Shown piece after piece: positions 56,978 through 64,000 of a stretch of 64,000 nt of DNA; the first letter of the stretch is position 1; every line of letters starts with the position of its first letter. The notes beneath the pieces are model-generated. The model made no database searches. It saw only the letters and a list, made by a program, of their open reading frames with translations, and was not told the DNA's origin. The position numbers and the translations under genes are program-made. The DNA is from Pseudodesulfovibrio thermohalotolerans (GTDB taxonomy: Bacteria > Desulfobacterota > Desulfovibrionia > Desulfovibrionales > Desulfovibrionaceae): the NCBI RefSeq assembly GCF_021353295.2, contig NZ_CP120635.1, forward strand, positions 310,001-374,000, in the 5' to 3' direction.

Positions 56978-57904
56978 CTAGAGTTCTCCGGCCTGGGCGA
57001 GGCTGCCGACGTTCAGCCCGGACCACTTCTCCTCTTCGGAGCCGAGGTTGGCCTTGAGCATCTTGAAGAGCACGCCTTTGGGGCCTACCTCGATGAATTC
57101 GCGCACGCCGTGGGCCCACATGGCCTGCATGGTCTGAATCCAGAGGACCGAGGAGGTCATCTGGCTCTGCATGGTGGTCTTGATCCCCGCCGGCTCGGGC
57201 TGGGGCAGCGCCGTGGCGTTGTGGAACACCGGGAAGGCGGGGGCCTTCCAGGTCAGCGTCTCCAGGAATGCGGCGAACTCGTCGGCGGCCTCCTGAATGA
57301 GCGGCGAGTGGAACGCGCCGGAAACGGCCAGGCGGATGGCCCGGCCCTTGGCAGCCTTGACCAGCGCCTCGGCTGCGTCGAGGGCTTCGGCCTCGCCGGA
57401 CACGACGAACTGCGCCGGGGTGTTGTAGTTGGCGATGCGCAGTTCCTTGCCGGACTGTTCTGCGGCCGCGGCGACAATCTCCTCGACCTTGTCCTGGGGA
57501 AGCTTGACCACGGCGGCCATGCCGTGGCCCGCGCCGCCGGATTCGGCCATGAGGCGTCCGCGCAGGGTGACGGCCCGGACGCAGTCCTCCACGTCGAGGG
57601 CTCCGGCCGCGCCGAGGGAAGCGAATTCGCCGAGGGAATGTCCGGCGGTGGCCGCCGGGGAAAGCTTGTCCTTCGCGGCCAGCCACAGGGTCAGGTTGAC
57701 CACGGTCAGGGCGGGCTGGAGGGCGCGGGTGTCGGCCATGTCGGCCGGTTCGCCGTCCCAGTAGATTTCACGCAGGGCCAGGCCCGACTCGCGCTCGGCC
57801 AGCTTCCAGAGGTCCAGGGCGGCGGAATCCGCCTCGGCCACGTCGCGGCCCATGCCTTTTTCCTGGGATCCCTGTCCGGGAAAGAGAATGCCGGTCTTGG
57901 TCAT
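56978..57904 (-). CDS. fabD: Malonyl-CoA:ACP transacylase
   Basis: This loads malonyl groups onto acyl carrier protein for fatty-acid synthesis (308 aa). The N-terminal FPGQGSQ, the nucleophile Ser90 in GHSLGEF, the catalytic His in SGAFHSPL and the C-terminal EVGPKGVLFKML are intact. The ATG at 57904 follows GGAGAC. A leader of about 230 bases separates it from the best promoter candidate. Confidence 0.96.
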   Translation of the reverse strand: MTKTGILFPGQGSQEKGMGRDVAEADSAALDLWKLAERESGLALREIYWDGEPADMADTRALQPALTVVNLTLWLAAKDKLSPAATAGHSLGEFASLGAAGALDVEDCVRAVTLRGRLMAESGGAGHGMAAVVKLPQDKVEEIVAAAAEQSGKELRIANYNTPAQFVVSGEAEALDAAEALVKAAKGRAIRLAVSGAFHSPLIQEAADEFAAFLETLTWKAPAFPVFHNATALPQPEPAGIKTTMQSQMTSSVLWIQTMQAMWAHGVREFIEVGPKGVLFKMLKANLGSEEEKWSGLNVGSLAQAGEL

Positions 57905-58136
57905 GTATGTCTCCTTGAAATGCGCGTGCCGCAGGCCGCGGTTCGCGCGGTGGTGTCGATTTTCCGTGCAACCGGATACCGTGCGGCGGAAGTCCGCGTC
58001 AAGCGTGTGCAATGGACGGCCGGGCGCGTCGGATGGCCCGGTCCGCCCGGCGCGGCGGAAGGCCGGATTCCATTTGACGGTGCCAAGCATTTTCCGGCGG
58101 TCCCGTTGCCCGTTCTCAACTGGCCGTCCAATGGCT

Positions 58137-58174
58137 TGAAATCATTTCATAATTGAATAATTCAGTAATTTCAA
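58137..58174 (-). promoter_or_regulatory. Candidate promoter of fabD-aroE with inverted repeat at the start site
   Basis: On the minus strand TTGAAA (58169-58174) and TATGAA (58146-58151) are 17 bp apart. A perfect inverted repeat, TGAAAT-C-ATTTCA (58137-58149), covers the end of the -10 and the probable start point, and could be an operator. The rest of the 490-bp gap 57905-58394 holds only the long fabD leader and the HIT promoter. Confidence 0.45.
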
Positions 58175-58273
58175 TTTCCCGCGATTCGTCAACTGTCCGA
58201 TTTTTCAGACAATATCTAGACTTCCCGTCAACCCTTGCCGGACGGGGTTTTTCGGGAATTCAAACGAACTGAC

Positions 58274-58302
58274 TTGATTTAACTGAACATCTCTTGTATG
58301 AA
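58274..58302 (+). promoter_or_regulatory. Candidate promoter of the HIT-IHF genes
   Basis: TTGATT (58274-58279) and TATGAA (58297-58302) are separated by 17 bp, about 90 bp before the HIT gene start. The preceding sequence is AT-rich. Confidence 0.45.
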
Positions 58303-58394
58303 TGCCAGTAACGGTCAAAAACTATCATCGAATGACCGCGAATCCCATGCGGCTGAAACCTTTGGGATTCAACTCCGATGGAGGAAGAAAACGA

Positions 58395-58820
58395 ATGGCG
58401 ATTGCGGATTCCGAGTGTGTTTTTTGCAAGATCGTGGCCGGGGAGATTCCCTGCGCCAAGGTCTTTGAATCGGACACGGTCCTGGCATTCCTGGATATCG
58501 CGCCCGTGCATCCCGGCCACGCCCTGGTGCTGCCCAAGGACCATTACCCGACGCTCATGGACATCCCGCCCGAGCTGGGCAACGACCTGTTCAAGGCCTT
58601 GTCGGCCGTGGGCGGCGCCGTGATGAAGGCGACCGGCGCGGACGGACTCAACCTCATGCAGAACAATTTCGAGGCGGCCGGGCAACTGGTCGACCATGCG
58701 CATTTTCATCTCATTCCCCGGTTTGGCGACGACGGCCTCAGATTGTGGGCCCAGTCGTCCTACGACACTCCGGATGACATGCAGAAACTCGCGGGCACCA
58801 TCGCGGGATTGCTGAAGTAA
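58395..58820 (+). CDS. HIT-family nucleotide-binding protein
   Basis: A 141-aa histidine-triad protein of the Hint branch, a nucleoside phosphoramidate/adenylate hydrolase. The zinc-like CVFCKIVAGEIPCAKV N-terminus and the triad DHAHFHLIPRF are intact. The ATG at 58395 follows GGAGG with a slightly long spacing. The IHF-like gene starts 31 bp after it. Confidence 0.93.
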   Translation: MAIADSECVFCKIVAGEIPCAKVFESDTVLAFLDIAPVHPGHALVLPKDHYPTLMDIPPELGNDLFKALSAVGGAVMKATGADGLNLMQNNFEAAGQLVDHAHFHLIPRFGDDGLRLWAQSSYDTPDDMQKLAGTIAGLLK

Positions 58821-58851
58821 GTTATTGATAACCCCTTTTTGGAGGCAATCG

Positions 58852-59136
58852 ATGAGCACTCTCACCAAAGCCGGAATCGTGGATTACATCTACGAACGCA
58901 CCGACAAGAACCGCGCCGAGATCAAGGACCTGGTGGAAACCATTCTTGAAATCATGAAGACGGCCATCAAGAAGGACCATGCCCTTCTGGTTTCCGGTTT
59001 CGGCAAGTTCGAAGCCTACGACAAACGTGCGCGCAAGGGCCGCAACCCGCAGACGACCCAGACCATTACCCTGCCGCCGCGCAAGGTGGTCGTCTTCCGG
59101 CTCTCCCGCAAGTTCCGCGCCGAACTGAATCCCTAG
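58852..59136 (+). CDS. Integration host factor / HU-family DNA-binding protein
   Basis: A 94-aa DNA-bending protein. The IHF-alpha-like arm region KGRNPQTTQTITLPPRKVVVFRLSRKFR and the helical N-terminus (LTKAGIVDYIYERTDKNRAEIKDLVE) are typical; FGKFEAYDKRARKGRNP contains the intercalating Pro. GGAGG lies six bases before the ATG. Whether it is IHF-alpha or HU cannot be fixed without its partner. Confidence 0.9.
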   Translation: MSTLTKAGIVDYIYERTDKNRAEIKDLVETILEIMKTAIKKDHALLVSGFGKFEAYDKRARKGRNPQTTQTITLPPRKVVVFRLSRKFRAELNP

Positions 59137-59146
59137 GCCGTAGCGA

Positions 59147-59201
59147 CAAAAAAAGGGCCGAGCGGGGACGCCCGGCCCTGAAGTCCGGCTCAAACCGGAC
59201 T
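59147..59201. terminator. Double hairpin between the IHF-like gene and the SPOR gene
   Basis: AGGGCCG (59154-59160) pairs with CGGCCCT (59173-59179), preceded by AAAAAAA. A second perfect hairpin (59182-59188 with 59195-59201) ends at the SPOR stop codon. On the minus strand the first stem is followed by a T-run, so it terminates the SPOR transcript. Confidence 0.75.
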
Positions 59202-59901
59202 ACGGCTTCTTCAGCACGAACCCCTTGGGATAGTCCGCCTTCAGGATTTCCAGGGCGCTCCCGGCCGATGCTTCGTCCGGGAACGAACCCGCCTGCACGC
59301 GGTATAGTCCCTCGTTGGTTTTGACTATTACAGAGCCCTTGTAGCCGTCTTCTATGAGACGCGCCAGGGCTCTGTTTGCGTTTTCGACGTCCGAGAACGC
59401 TCCCACCTGCACGAAATACGGGCCGGTCGCGGTTTGGGCAGCCTCGGCGTCTGGTGCGACCGGCTGGCTGCCGATGCCGACGACTTCGTCTTCAGGGTCG
59501 GCCCAGGGATTGGTTCGGTCAGGTTCCGGAGCGGGGGAGGCGGCGCGTTCGGTCGCGGGCGCGGCCTGCTTGCTCGCGGCGGCCTCGGCCTCGCGCTTGA
59601 GTTGGTCCGCGTCGGGAAGTGCTTCCTCGGCCAGGTCGGCCTCGCCCACGGAGGGTGTTTTGGCTCCCGCCTGTTTGGCGGCGTCCACCTCGTAGACTTC
59701 CTCCATCGGGCCGTCCATGGGCTTTTCTTCGCCCACCATGTGAGTCTCTTCGATAACGGGCTGCGCAGGCGCGGGCGTCGTTACGGTCCGTTGGGCGGGC
59801 TGCCGCGCCGACGGCGCGGATTCGATGTGCTTGCGGAAGCAACCGCCCAGCACGAGTGCGGCGGCAGTCAGCGCCGCAAGGGCCAGTATGGTTTTTTTCA
59901 T
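59200..59901 (-). CDS. SPOR-domain lipoprotein
   Basis: A 233-aa lipoprotein: signal with lipobox LVLGGC (Cys21), then a long Pro/Ala/Glu-rich spacer (about 25-155). The C-terminal SPOR domain (158-233; YFVQVGAFSDVENANRALARL, YRVQAGSFPDEASAGSAL) binds peptidoglycan with denuded glycan strands. It probably acts at division or elongation sites. The AT-rich upstream sequence contains TATACT and TTGTCA/TTGACG elements that could form its promoter. Confidence 0.92.
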   Translation of the reverse strand: MKKTILALAALTAAALVLGGCFRKHIESAPSARQPAQRTVTTPAPAQPVIEETHMVGEEKPMDGPMEEVYEVDAAKQAGAKTPSVGEADLAEEALPDADQLKREAEAAASKQAAPATERAASPAPEPDRTNPWADPEDEVVGIGSQPVAPDAEAAQTATGPYFVQVGAFSDVENANRALARLIEDGYKGSVIVKTNEGLYRVQAGSFPDEASAGSALEILKADYPKGFVLKKP

Positions 59902-60307
59902 GGGTCGCTCTCCCTGTTCGATCTATTTAGGCTGTATCTCTAGAGTATGTCTAAAGTATACGTCAAGGGACGCGTTGACAAGTCGGTCCGGAATTGAGCG
60001 GGCCAGAGGGGTTTCGCGCTCCCCCGTCAAGATGTTTTTTTATGCTTATCGTTTGATTTTTCCCGACATTCCTTTCCAAAAACCGTTTTTCCTGAAAACA
60101 GGGTGTAGGGTTGCCGGGAAGCCCGGGGATCGGCCTCGGGCGCCATCCCGGTTCAGGGGCGGGGGCTGCGGCTCCCGCCCCGTCTCGTTTCGGCCACGGA
60201 AGCGTCCCCGCGATCCTTAGGCGATATTCTCCGATTACGAGCGGTTGTCAAATCAAGCCCGAACGGCGGGATGGACGCGGGCCGCGCCCATGGGCTAACG
60301 TGCCCCC
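59902..60307. other. Divergent intergenic region between the SPOR and kinase genes
   Basis: The left third is AT-rich with GTATAC/TATAC-like sequences likely to hold the SPOR promoter. A GC hairpin with 8-bp arms (60156-60163 and 60174-60181) lies in the middle, not at any gene end. No coding frame of quality is visible, and no ribosome site precedes the kinase ATG. Confidence 0.5.
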
Positions 60308-61681
60308 ATGCGAATAGGACGATACGAAATACGCGGCCTGCTCGGCCGGGGCGGCATGGGTGCGGTGTACAAGGCGGCCATGCCCGTGACCGGGCGGATA
60401 GTGGCCCTCAAGGTCCTCAAGCCCGCCGAGATCATGGAGGATCTCGTGGGAGAGGACGCCCTGCGGGAGATGTTCTACAAGGAGGCCTCGGCCATGGCTT
60501 CCATCAGCCATCCCAACGTGGCCGCCATTCTCGACGTGTGTGGCGGGAGCGGGAGCGCGGACAGCGTCTCCGTGCTTCCGCATTTCACCATGGAATATTA
60601 TTGCGGCAACCTCGGCGCGCTCATGGGCGAGACCTACGAGGTGGAGCGGGAGTCCCGGCGGCTCGGCGTGGAGACCTCGCTGGCCATCGCGCGCGGCATG
60701 ATAGGCGGTCTGGATCGGCTGCATTATGAGGGCATCATCCACCGCGACGTCAAACCGTTTAACGTCATGCTCGCCGAGGACCAGGGCGGACCCGGCACGG
60801 TCAAGCTCATCGACTTCGGCCTGTCCAAGCTGCGCGGCGAACGGACTGTGCGTCACAAGGGCATGGTCGTGGGCTCGCCATACTACGCCGCCCCGGAACA
60901 GGAAGCGGACCCGGAATCGGCCGACGAGCGGTCGGACCTCTACTCCGTGGGCGTGACCCTGTACCGGATGCTTACCGGACGATTGCCGGAATCCAGGGAG
61001 GCACGGCCCATCTGCGACGTGCACGCGGACCTGGATTGCCGGTGGGATGATTTCTTCGCCACGGTCCTGGCACGCGCTCCCGAGGCGCGTTTCCCGGACG
61101 GCCTGTCCATGCTCGAAGCCCTGGACGAGCTTGAAGCCCGTTGGCGCGAGCAGCGGGATGCCGTTTGCGCGGCCCCGGACCTCCTTGACGATCCAGAGGA
61201 CTGCGGGGCGGTCCCGCGCCCCCGGTCCGAGCCGGTCAAGGTCGGCCTCAAGGAAGGGCGCAACGCCTTTGGTCTGGATGAATTATGGCGGCCCGAACAG
61301 TACGCCCACGGGGAATTCTCCGATCAGGGCGACGGCACCGTGATCGAGCGGTCCTCCGGGTTGACCTGGGAGCTTGACGGTTCCCGTTATCCCCTCACCT
61401 GGGAGCGCGCGGCGGCCCATGTGGCCCGCTTGAACCGCAACGCGTTCGCAGGCCGCGCCGACTGGCGGCTGCCGACCGTGGCTGAGCTTGCCACGCTTTT
61501 CACCGGCCGCACCGAACCCGGCGAGTTCTGTCTCCAGCCCGCCTTCGACCCGCGCAAGGCCCGCCTTTGGTCTGCCGACCGCAAGGCCTTCACCGCCGCC
61601 TGGTATGTGGACGCCGAACTCGGTTTCGTCTGGTGGCAGGACCTGACCTGCCGCTTCTTTGCCCGCGCCGTGGCCGGGTAG
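60308..61681 (+). CDS. Hanks-type Ser/Thr protein kinase fused to a DUF1566 (Lcl) domain
   Basis: A 457-aa protein. The N-terminal kinase domain (1-285) has GRGGMGAVYKA, Lys35, HRDVKPFN (145-152), DFG (169-171) and a GSPYYAAPEQ activation segment, so it should be active. The C-terminus (about 335-457) is a DUF1566/Lcl domain (SSGLTWELDG, WRLPTVAELATLF, FVWWQDLTCRF), usually found in exported proteins. No membrane segment joins them, so both are apparently cytoplasmic. The start lacks a clear ribosome site. Repeat remnant C begins right after the stop. Confidence 0.88.
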   Translation: MRIGRYEIRGLLGRGGMGAVYKAAMPVTGRIVALKVLKPAEIMEDLVGEDALREMFYKEASAMASISHPNVAAILDVCGGSGSADSVSVLPHFTMEYYCGNLGALMGETYEVERESRRLGVETSLAIARGMIGGLDRLHYEGIIHRDVKPFNVMLAEDQGGPGTVKLIDFGLSKLRGERTVRHKGMVVGSPYYAAPEQEADPESADERSDLYSVGVTLYRMLTGRLPESREARPICDVHADLDCRWDDFFATVLARAPEARFPDGLSMLEALDELEARWREQRDAVCAAPDLLDDPEDCGAVPRPRSEPVKVGLKEGRNAFGLDELWRPEQYAHGEFSDQGDGTVIERSSGLTWELDGSRYPLTWERAAAHVARLNRNAFAGRADWRLPTVAELATLFTGRTEPGEFCLQPAFDPRKARLWSADRKAFTAAWYVDAELGFVWWQDLTCRFFARAVAG

Positions 61682-61683
61682 AT

Positions 61684-61760
61684 ATTGCCTCCCGCAGCCG
61701 GGAAGGGAACCTTTCGAGAAAGTTTCCCTTTCTGGCTCCCCTTCAAAAATTTTATGCGTC
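61684..61760 (+). repeat. Truncated relative of the inverted-repeat element (copy C)
   Basis: The block matches the left half of element A in layout. A GCCTCC-like end, a hairpin built from GGGAA/TTTCCC arms around TTCGAGAAA, and CTCCCCTTCAAAA are present. The right-hand hairpin and end are absent. It starts three bases after the kinase stop codon, so it probably works as its terminator. The rest of 61682-62110 holds only a promoter candidate. Confidence 0.6.
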
Positions 61761-61983
61761 TTCTTTAGGCGCGTGTCGTTCGAAAGCGTTTCCTTTTCCC
61801 GGGAGCGGGTTGGGTTGCGGCATGTTGGCTGGAGGGATTTCTTCGCAGCGTAGCCTTTTACGGCGAAAGCTTCTCTGGGAAAAAGCGCGGGCGCGCTGCC
61901 GTCAACCGCCGTTTTCCGCGCCTCGCCGTTCCGTTTGCCGTTCACCGGGCGGTTTCTGACCGTTCACCTAAAAATGGGAGCGG

Positions 61984-62011
61984 TTGTCATTCCCTTCATA
62001 TAGATGATAAC
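61984..62011 (+). promoter_or_regulatory. Candidate promoter of the second acs gene
   Basis: TTGTCA (61984-61989) and GATAAC (62006-62011) are 16 bp apart, about 100 bp before the start codon. Confidence 0.4.
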
Positions 62012-62110
62012 GTGTCAACGGCGGACTAGCGCCATGATACGACATTTCAGTGGGTTGTGGCCCGTTCTCGGCGGGCGAGGCGAAGAAACGTACAGATCAG
62101 GAGCATGTTG

Positions 62111-64000
62111 ATGACCGAAGAAGAAAGGAAGATCGAAAGTCTGCAAAAGGAAGGACAGATATTTCAGCCCAACGCCTCCATGCAGGACCAGGCCTGGGTC
62201 CCGAACATGGACGCCTACGCAGCGGCCAATCAGCGGGCGCTTGACGACCCCGAGGCATATTGGGGCGAGCGGGCCAAAGACCTGATCGACTGGTTCTCCG
62301 ATTTCGACTCCGTTCTGGAAGCGGATTACGACAAGCCGGAGTTCAAGTGGTTCTCGGGCGGCAAGACCAACGTTTCCTACAACTGCCTGGACCGTCATCT
62401 GACCGGCGGCCGCCGCAACAAGGCCGCACTCATCTGGCAGGGCGAGCCCGAGGAGGACGTTCGGGTCTACACCTATCAGATGCTCCACACCGAGGTCTGC
62501 CGCTTCGCCAACGTGCTCAAGAAGAAGGGCGTCAAGCGGGGTGACCGCGTCTCCCTCTACATGCCCATGATTCCCGAGTTGGCCATCGCCATGCTGGCCT
62601 GCACTCGGCTGGGCGCGCCGCACTCCATCGTCTTCGCGGGATTTTCGTCCATCGCCCTCCAGTCGCGCATCGAGGACGCCCAGGCCAAGGTGCTGGTCAC
62701 GGCGGACGCGGTCCTGCGCGCCGGAAAGACCATTCCGCTCAAGCCCAACGCCGACGAGGCGCTCAAGGACTGCCCCTCGGTGGAGCAGTGCATCGTGGTC
62801 AAGCGGGGCGGCAACGAGGTCACCATGGTCGAGGGGCGCGACTCCTGGTGGCATGACGAGATCACGGCCGAGGACATCACCTCGGATTGCGCCTTTGAGG
62901 AAATGGACGCCGAGGACCCGTTGTTCATCCTGTATACCTCCGGCTCCACGGGCAAGCCCAAGGGCGTGCTGCACTCCACCGGCGGCTACCTGACCTACGC
63001 GGCGCATTCCACCCAGTACGTGTTCGACGTCAAGGACGATGACGTGTACTGGTGCACGGCCGACGTGGGCTGGATCACCGGCCATTCCTATATCGTGTAC
63101 GGACCGCTGGCCCTGGGAGCCACTTCCGTCATGTTCGAGGGCGTGCCGAGCTATCCCCGGCCGGACCGCTACTGGAAGATCGTGGACAAATTCAAGGTCA
63201 GCATCTTCTACACCGCCCCCACGGTCATCCGCGCCCTCATGCGCGAGGGCGAGCAGTGGACCAGGAATTATGATCTCTCCTCCCTGCGGCTGCTGGGTTC
63301 GGTGGGCGAGCCCATCAACCCCGAGGCGTGGCTTTGGTACCACAACAACGTGGGCGGCGGAAAACTGCCCATCGTGGATACCTGGTGGCAGACCGAGACC
63401 GGCGGTATCATGATCTCGGCCATGCCCTACGCCACTCCACTGAAGCCCGGTTCCGCGACCCTGCCGCTGCCCGGCATCTCGGCCAAGATCGTGCGCCGCG
63501 ACGGCAGCCCGGCCGGACCCAACGAGGGCGGCCATCTGGTCGTGGACAAGCCATGGCCCGGCATGTTGCGCAACGTCTGGGGCGACCCCGACCGCTACAA
63601 GTCCACCTATTTCGCCGGGTTCCCCGGAGCTTACGAGGCTGGAGACGGCGCGCGCGTGGACGAGGACGGCTACTTCTGGATCATGGGACGGCTCGACGAC
63701 GTCATCAACGTGTCCGGCCACCGCATGGGTACCGCCGAGATCGAATCCGCGCTGGTTGCCCATCCCGACGTGTCCGAGGCCGCCGTCGTCGGTATGCCCC
63801 ACGACATCAAGGGCGAGACCATCTACGCCTACGTGACCCTGCGTTCCGGCGTGGAGCCCACGGACGACATGATTAAGGAGCTCAAGGTCTGGGTGCGCAA
63901 GGAGATCGGCCCCATTGCCACCCCCGAGTTCATTCAGTTCGCCGACGGTCTGCCCAAGACCCGTTCCGGCAAGATCATGCGCCGCGTCCTGCGCAAGATC
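62111..64000 (+). CDS. acs: Acetyl-CoA synthetase (AMP-forming), second paralogue, runs off the window
   Basis: 630 codons are visible and the frame is still open at 64000. AMP-binding [36 protein letters not shown], the hinge [15 protein letters not shown] and the [11 protein letters not shown] acylation-site motif are present, so only a short C-terminus is missing. I chose the ATG at 62111, seven bases after AGGAG; an in-frame ATG at 62105 lies too close to that site. It is closer to canonical Acs ([10 protein letters not shown]) than the paralogue at 26628. Confidence 0.94.
   Translation, partial: MTEEERKIESLQKEGQIFQPNASMQDQAWVPNMDAYAAANQRALDDPEAYWGERAKDLIDWFSDFDSVLEADYDKPEFKWFSGGKTNVSYNCLDRHLTGGRRNKAALIWQGEPEEDVRVYTYQMLHTEVCRFANVLKKKGVKRGDRVSLYMPMIPELAIAMLACTRLGAPHSIVFAGFSSIALQSRIEDAQAKVLVTADAVLRAGKTIPLKPNADEALKDCPSVEQCIVVKRGGNEVTMVEGRDSWWHDEITAEDITSDCAFEEMDAEDPLFILYTSGSTGKPKGVLHSTGGYLTYAAHSTQYVFDVKDDDVYWCTADVGWITGHSYIVYGPLALGATSVMFEGVPSYPRPDRYWKIVDKFKVSIFYTAPTVIRALMREGEQWTRNYDLSSLRLLGSVGEPINPEAWLWYHNNVGGGKLPIVDTWWQTETGGIMISAMPYATPLKPGSATLPLPGISAKIVRRDGSPAGPNEGGHLVVDKPWPGMLRNVWGDPDRYKSTYFAGFPGAYEAGDGARVDEDGYFWIMGRLDDVINVSGHRMGTAEIESALVAHPDVSEAAVVGMPHDIKGETIYAYVTLRSGVEPTDDMIKELKVWVRKEIGPIATPEFIQFADGLPKTRSGKIMRRVLRKI

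Overview
The window is GC-rich chromosomal DNA. It looks like an anaerobic sulfate-reducing bacterium of the Desulfovibrionaceae (Pseudodesulfovibrio/Desulfovibrio-like). The grounds are the split F1Fo operon with paired b and b' subunits, an NfnAB transhydrogenase, a Phs/Psr-type sulfur reductase operon, periplasmic cytochrome c and rhodaneses, a LUD lactate-utilisation protein and bactofilin. This is inference from gene content; no rRNA is present to confirm it. I found no rRNA, tRNA, CRISPR array, prophage or intact insertion sequence.

Layout. 1-12 kb (minus strand): ATP synthase operon atpF'-F-H-A-G-D-C preceded by the shape operon mreB-mreC-mreD-mrdA-rodA-bactofilin. 12-24 kb: radical SAM protein and Ogt, copper export (copZ-copA), recQ, an MFS transporter, and nfnA-nfnB. 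24-30 kb: a TAXI-type binding protein, a LytTR regulator with a degenerate receiver, acetyl-CoA synthetase, a LUD protein and a phosphoesterase. 30.3-38.2 kb: the most interesting region, a sulfur-compound respiration cluster. 38-47 kb: era, DUF1992, a repeat-filled 1.2-kb gap, a radical SAM protein, pgeF, fthC, a sigma54 response regulator coupled to an ATP-grasp protein, and an HD-GYP variant. 47-64 kb: a fused MrfA-MrfB helicase-nuclease, a Sel1 protein, an amidase, cheD and HDOD, aroE-fabD, HIT, IHF, a SPOR lipoprotein, a Ser/Thr kinase and a second acetyl-CoA synthetase that runs off the end.

The sulfur cluster reads: monoheme cytochrome c, Tat-exported Mo-bisMGD reductase (PhsA/PsrA-like), four-cluster ferredoxin subunit, cytochrome b subunit, a triple-rhodanese protein, and a rhodanese-thioredoxin fusion. 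These are followed by a convergent TorD-type chaperone and a CstR-like (CsoR-family) persulfide-sensor candidate. The rhodanese-thioredoxin gene has an in-frame TGA (36187-36189). It aligns exactly with the second Cys of the C-x4-C active-site loops of the neighbouring triple rhodanese, and reading continues open in the same frame to 36828. I interpret it as a selenocysteine-containing sulfurtransferase. The cluster promoter carries TTGACA-17-TATATG, with an ATACCC-N5-GGGTAT palindrome filling the spacer, which is what a CstR-family operator would look like. Together these suggest a persulfide-regulated system that handles thiosulfate, polysulfide or persulfide in the periplasm.

A second theme is intergenic. 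Two ~290-bp inverted-repeat elements (13596-13889 and 23768-24059, in opposite orientations) each fill the gap between convergent genes and carry a strong hairpin at each end. They look like MITE-like mobile bidirectional terminators. A truncated relative lies at 61684-61760. An unrelated repeat cluster sits at 39.6-40.6 kb.
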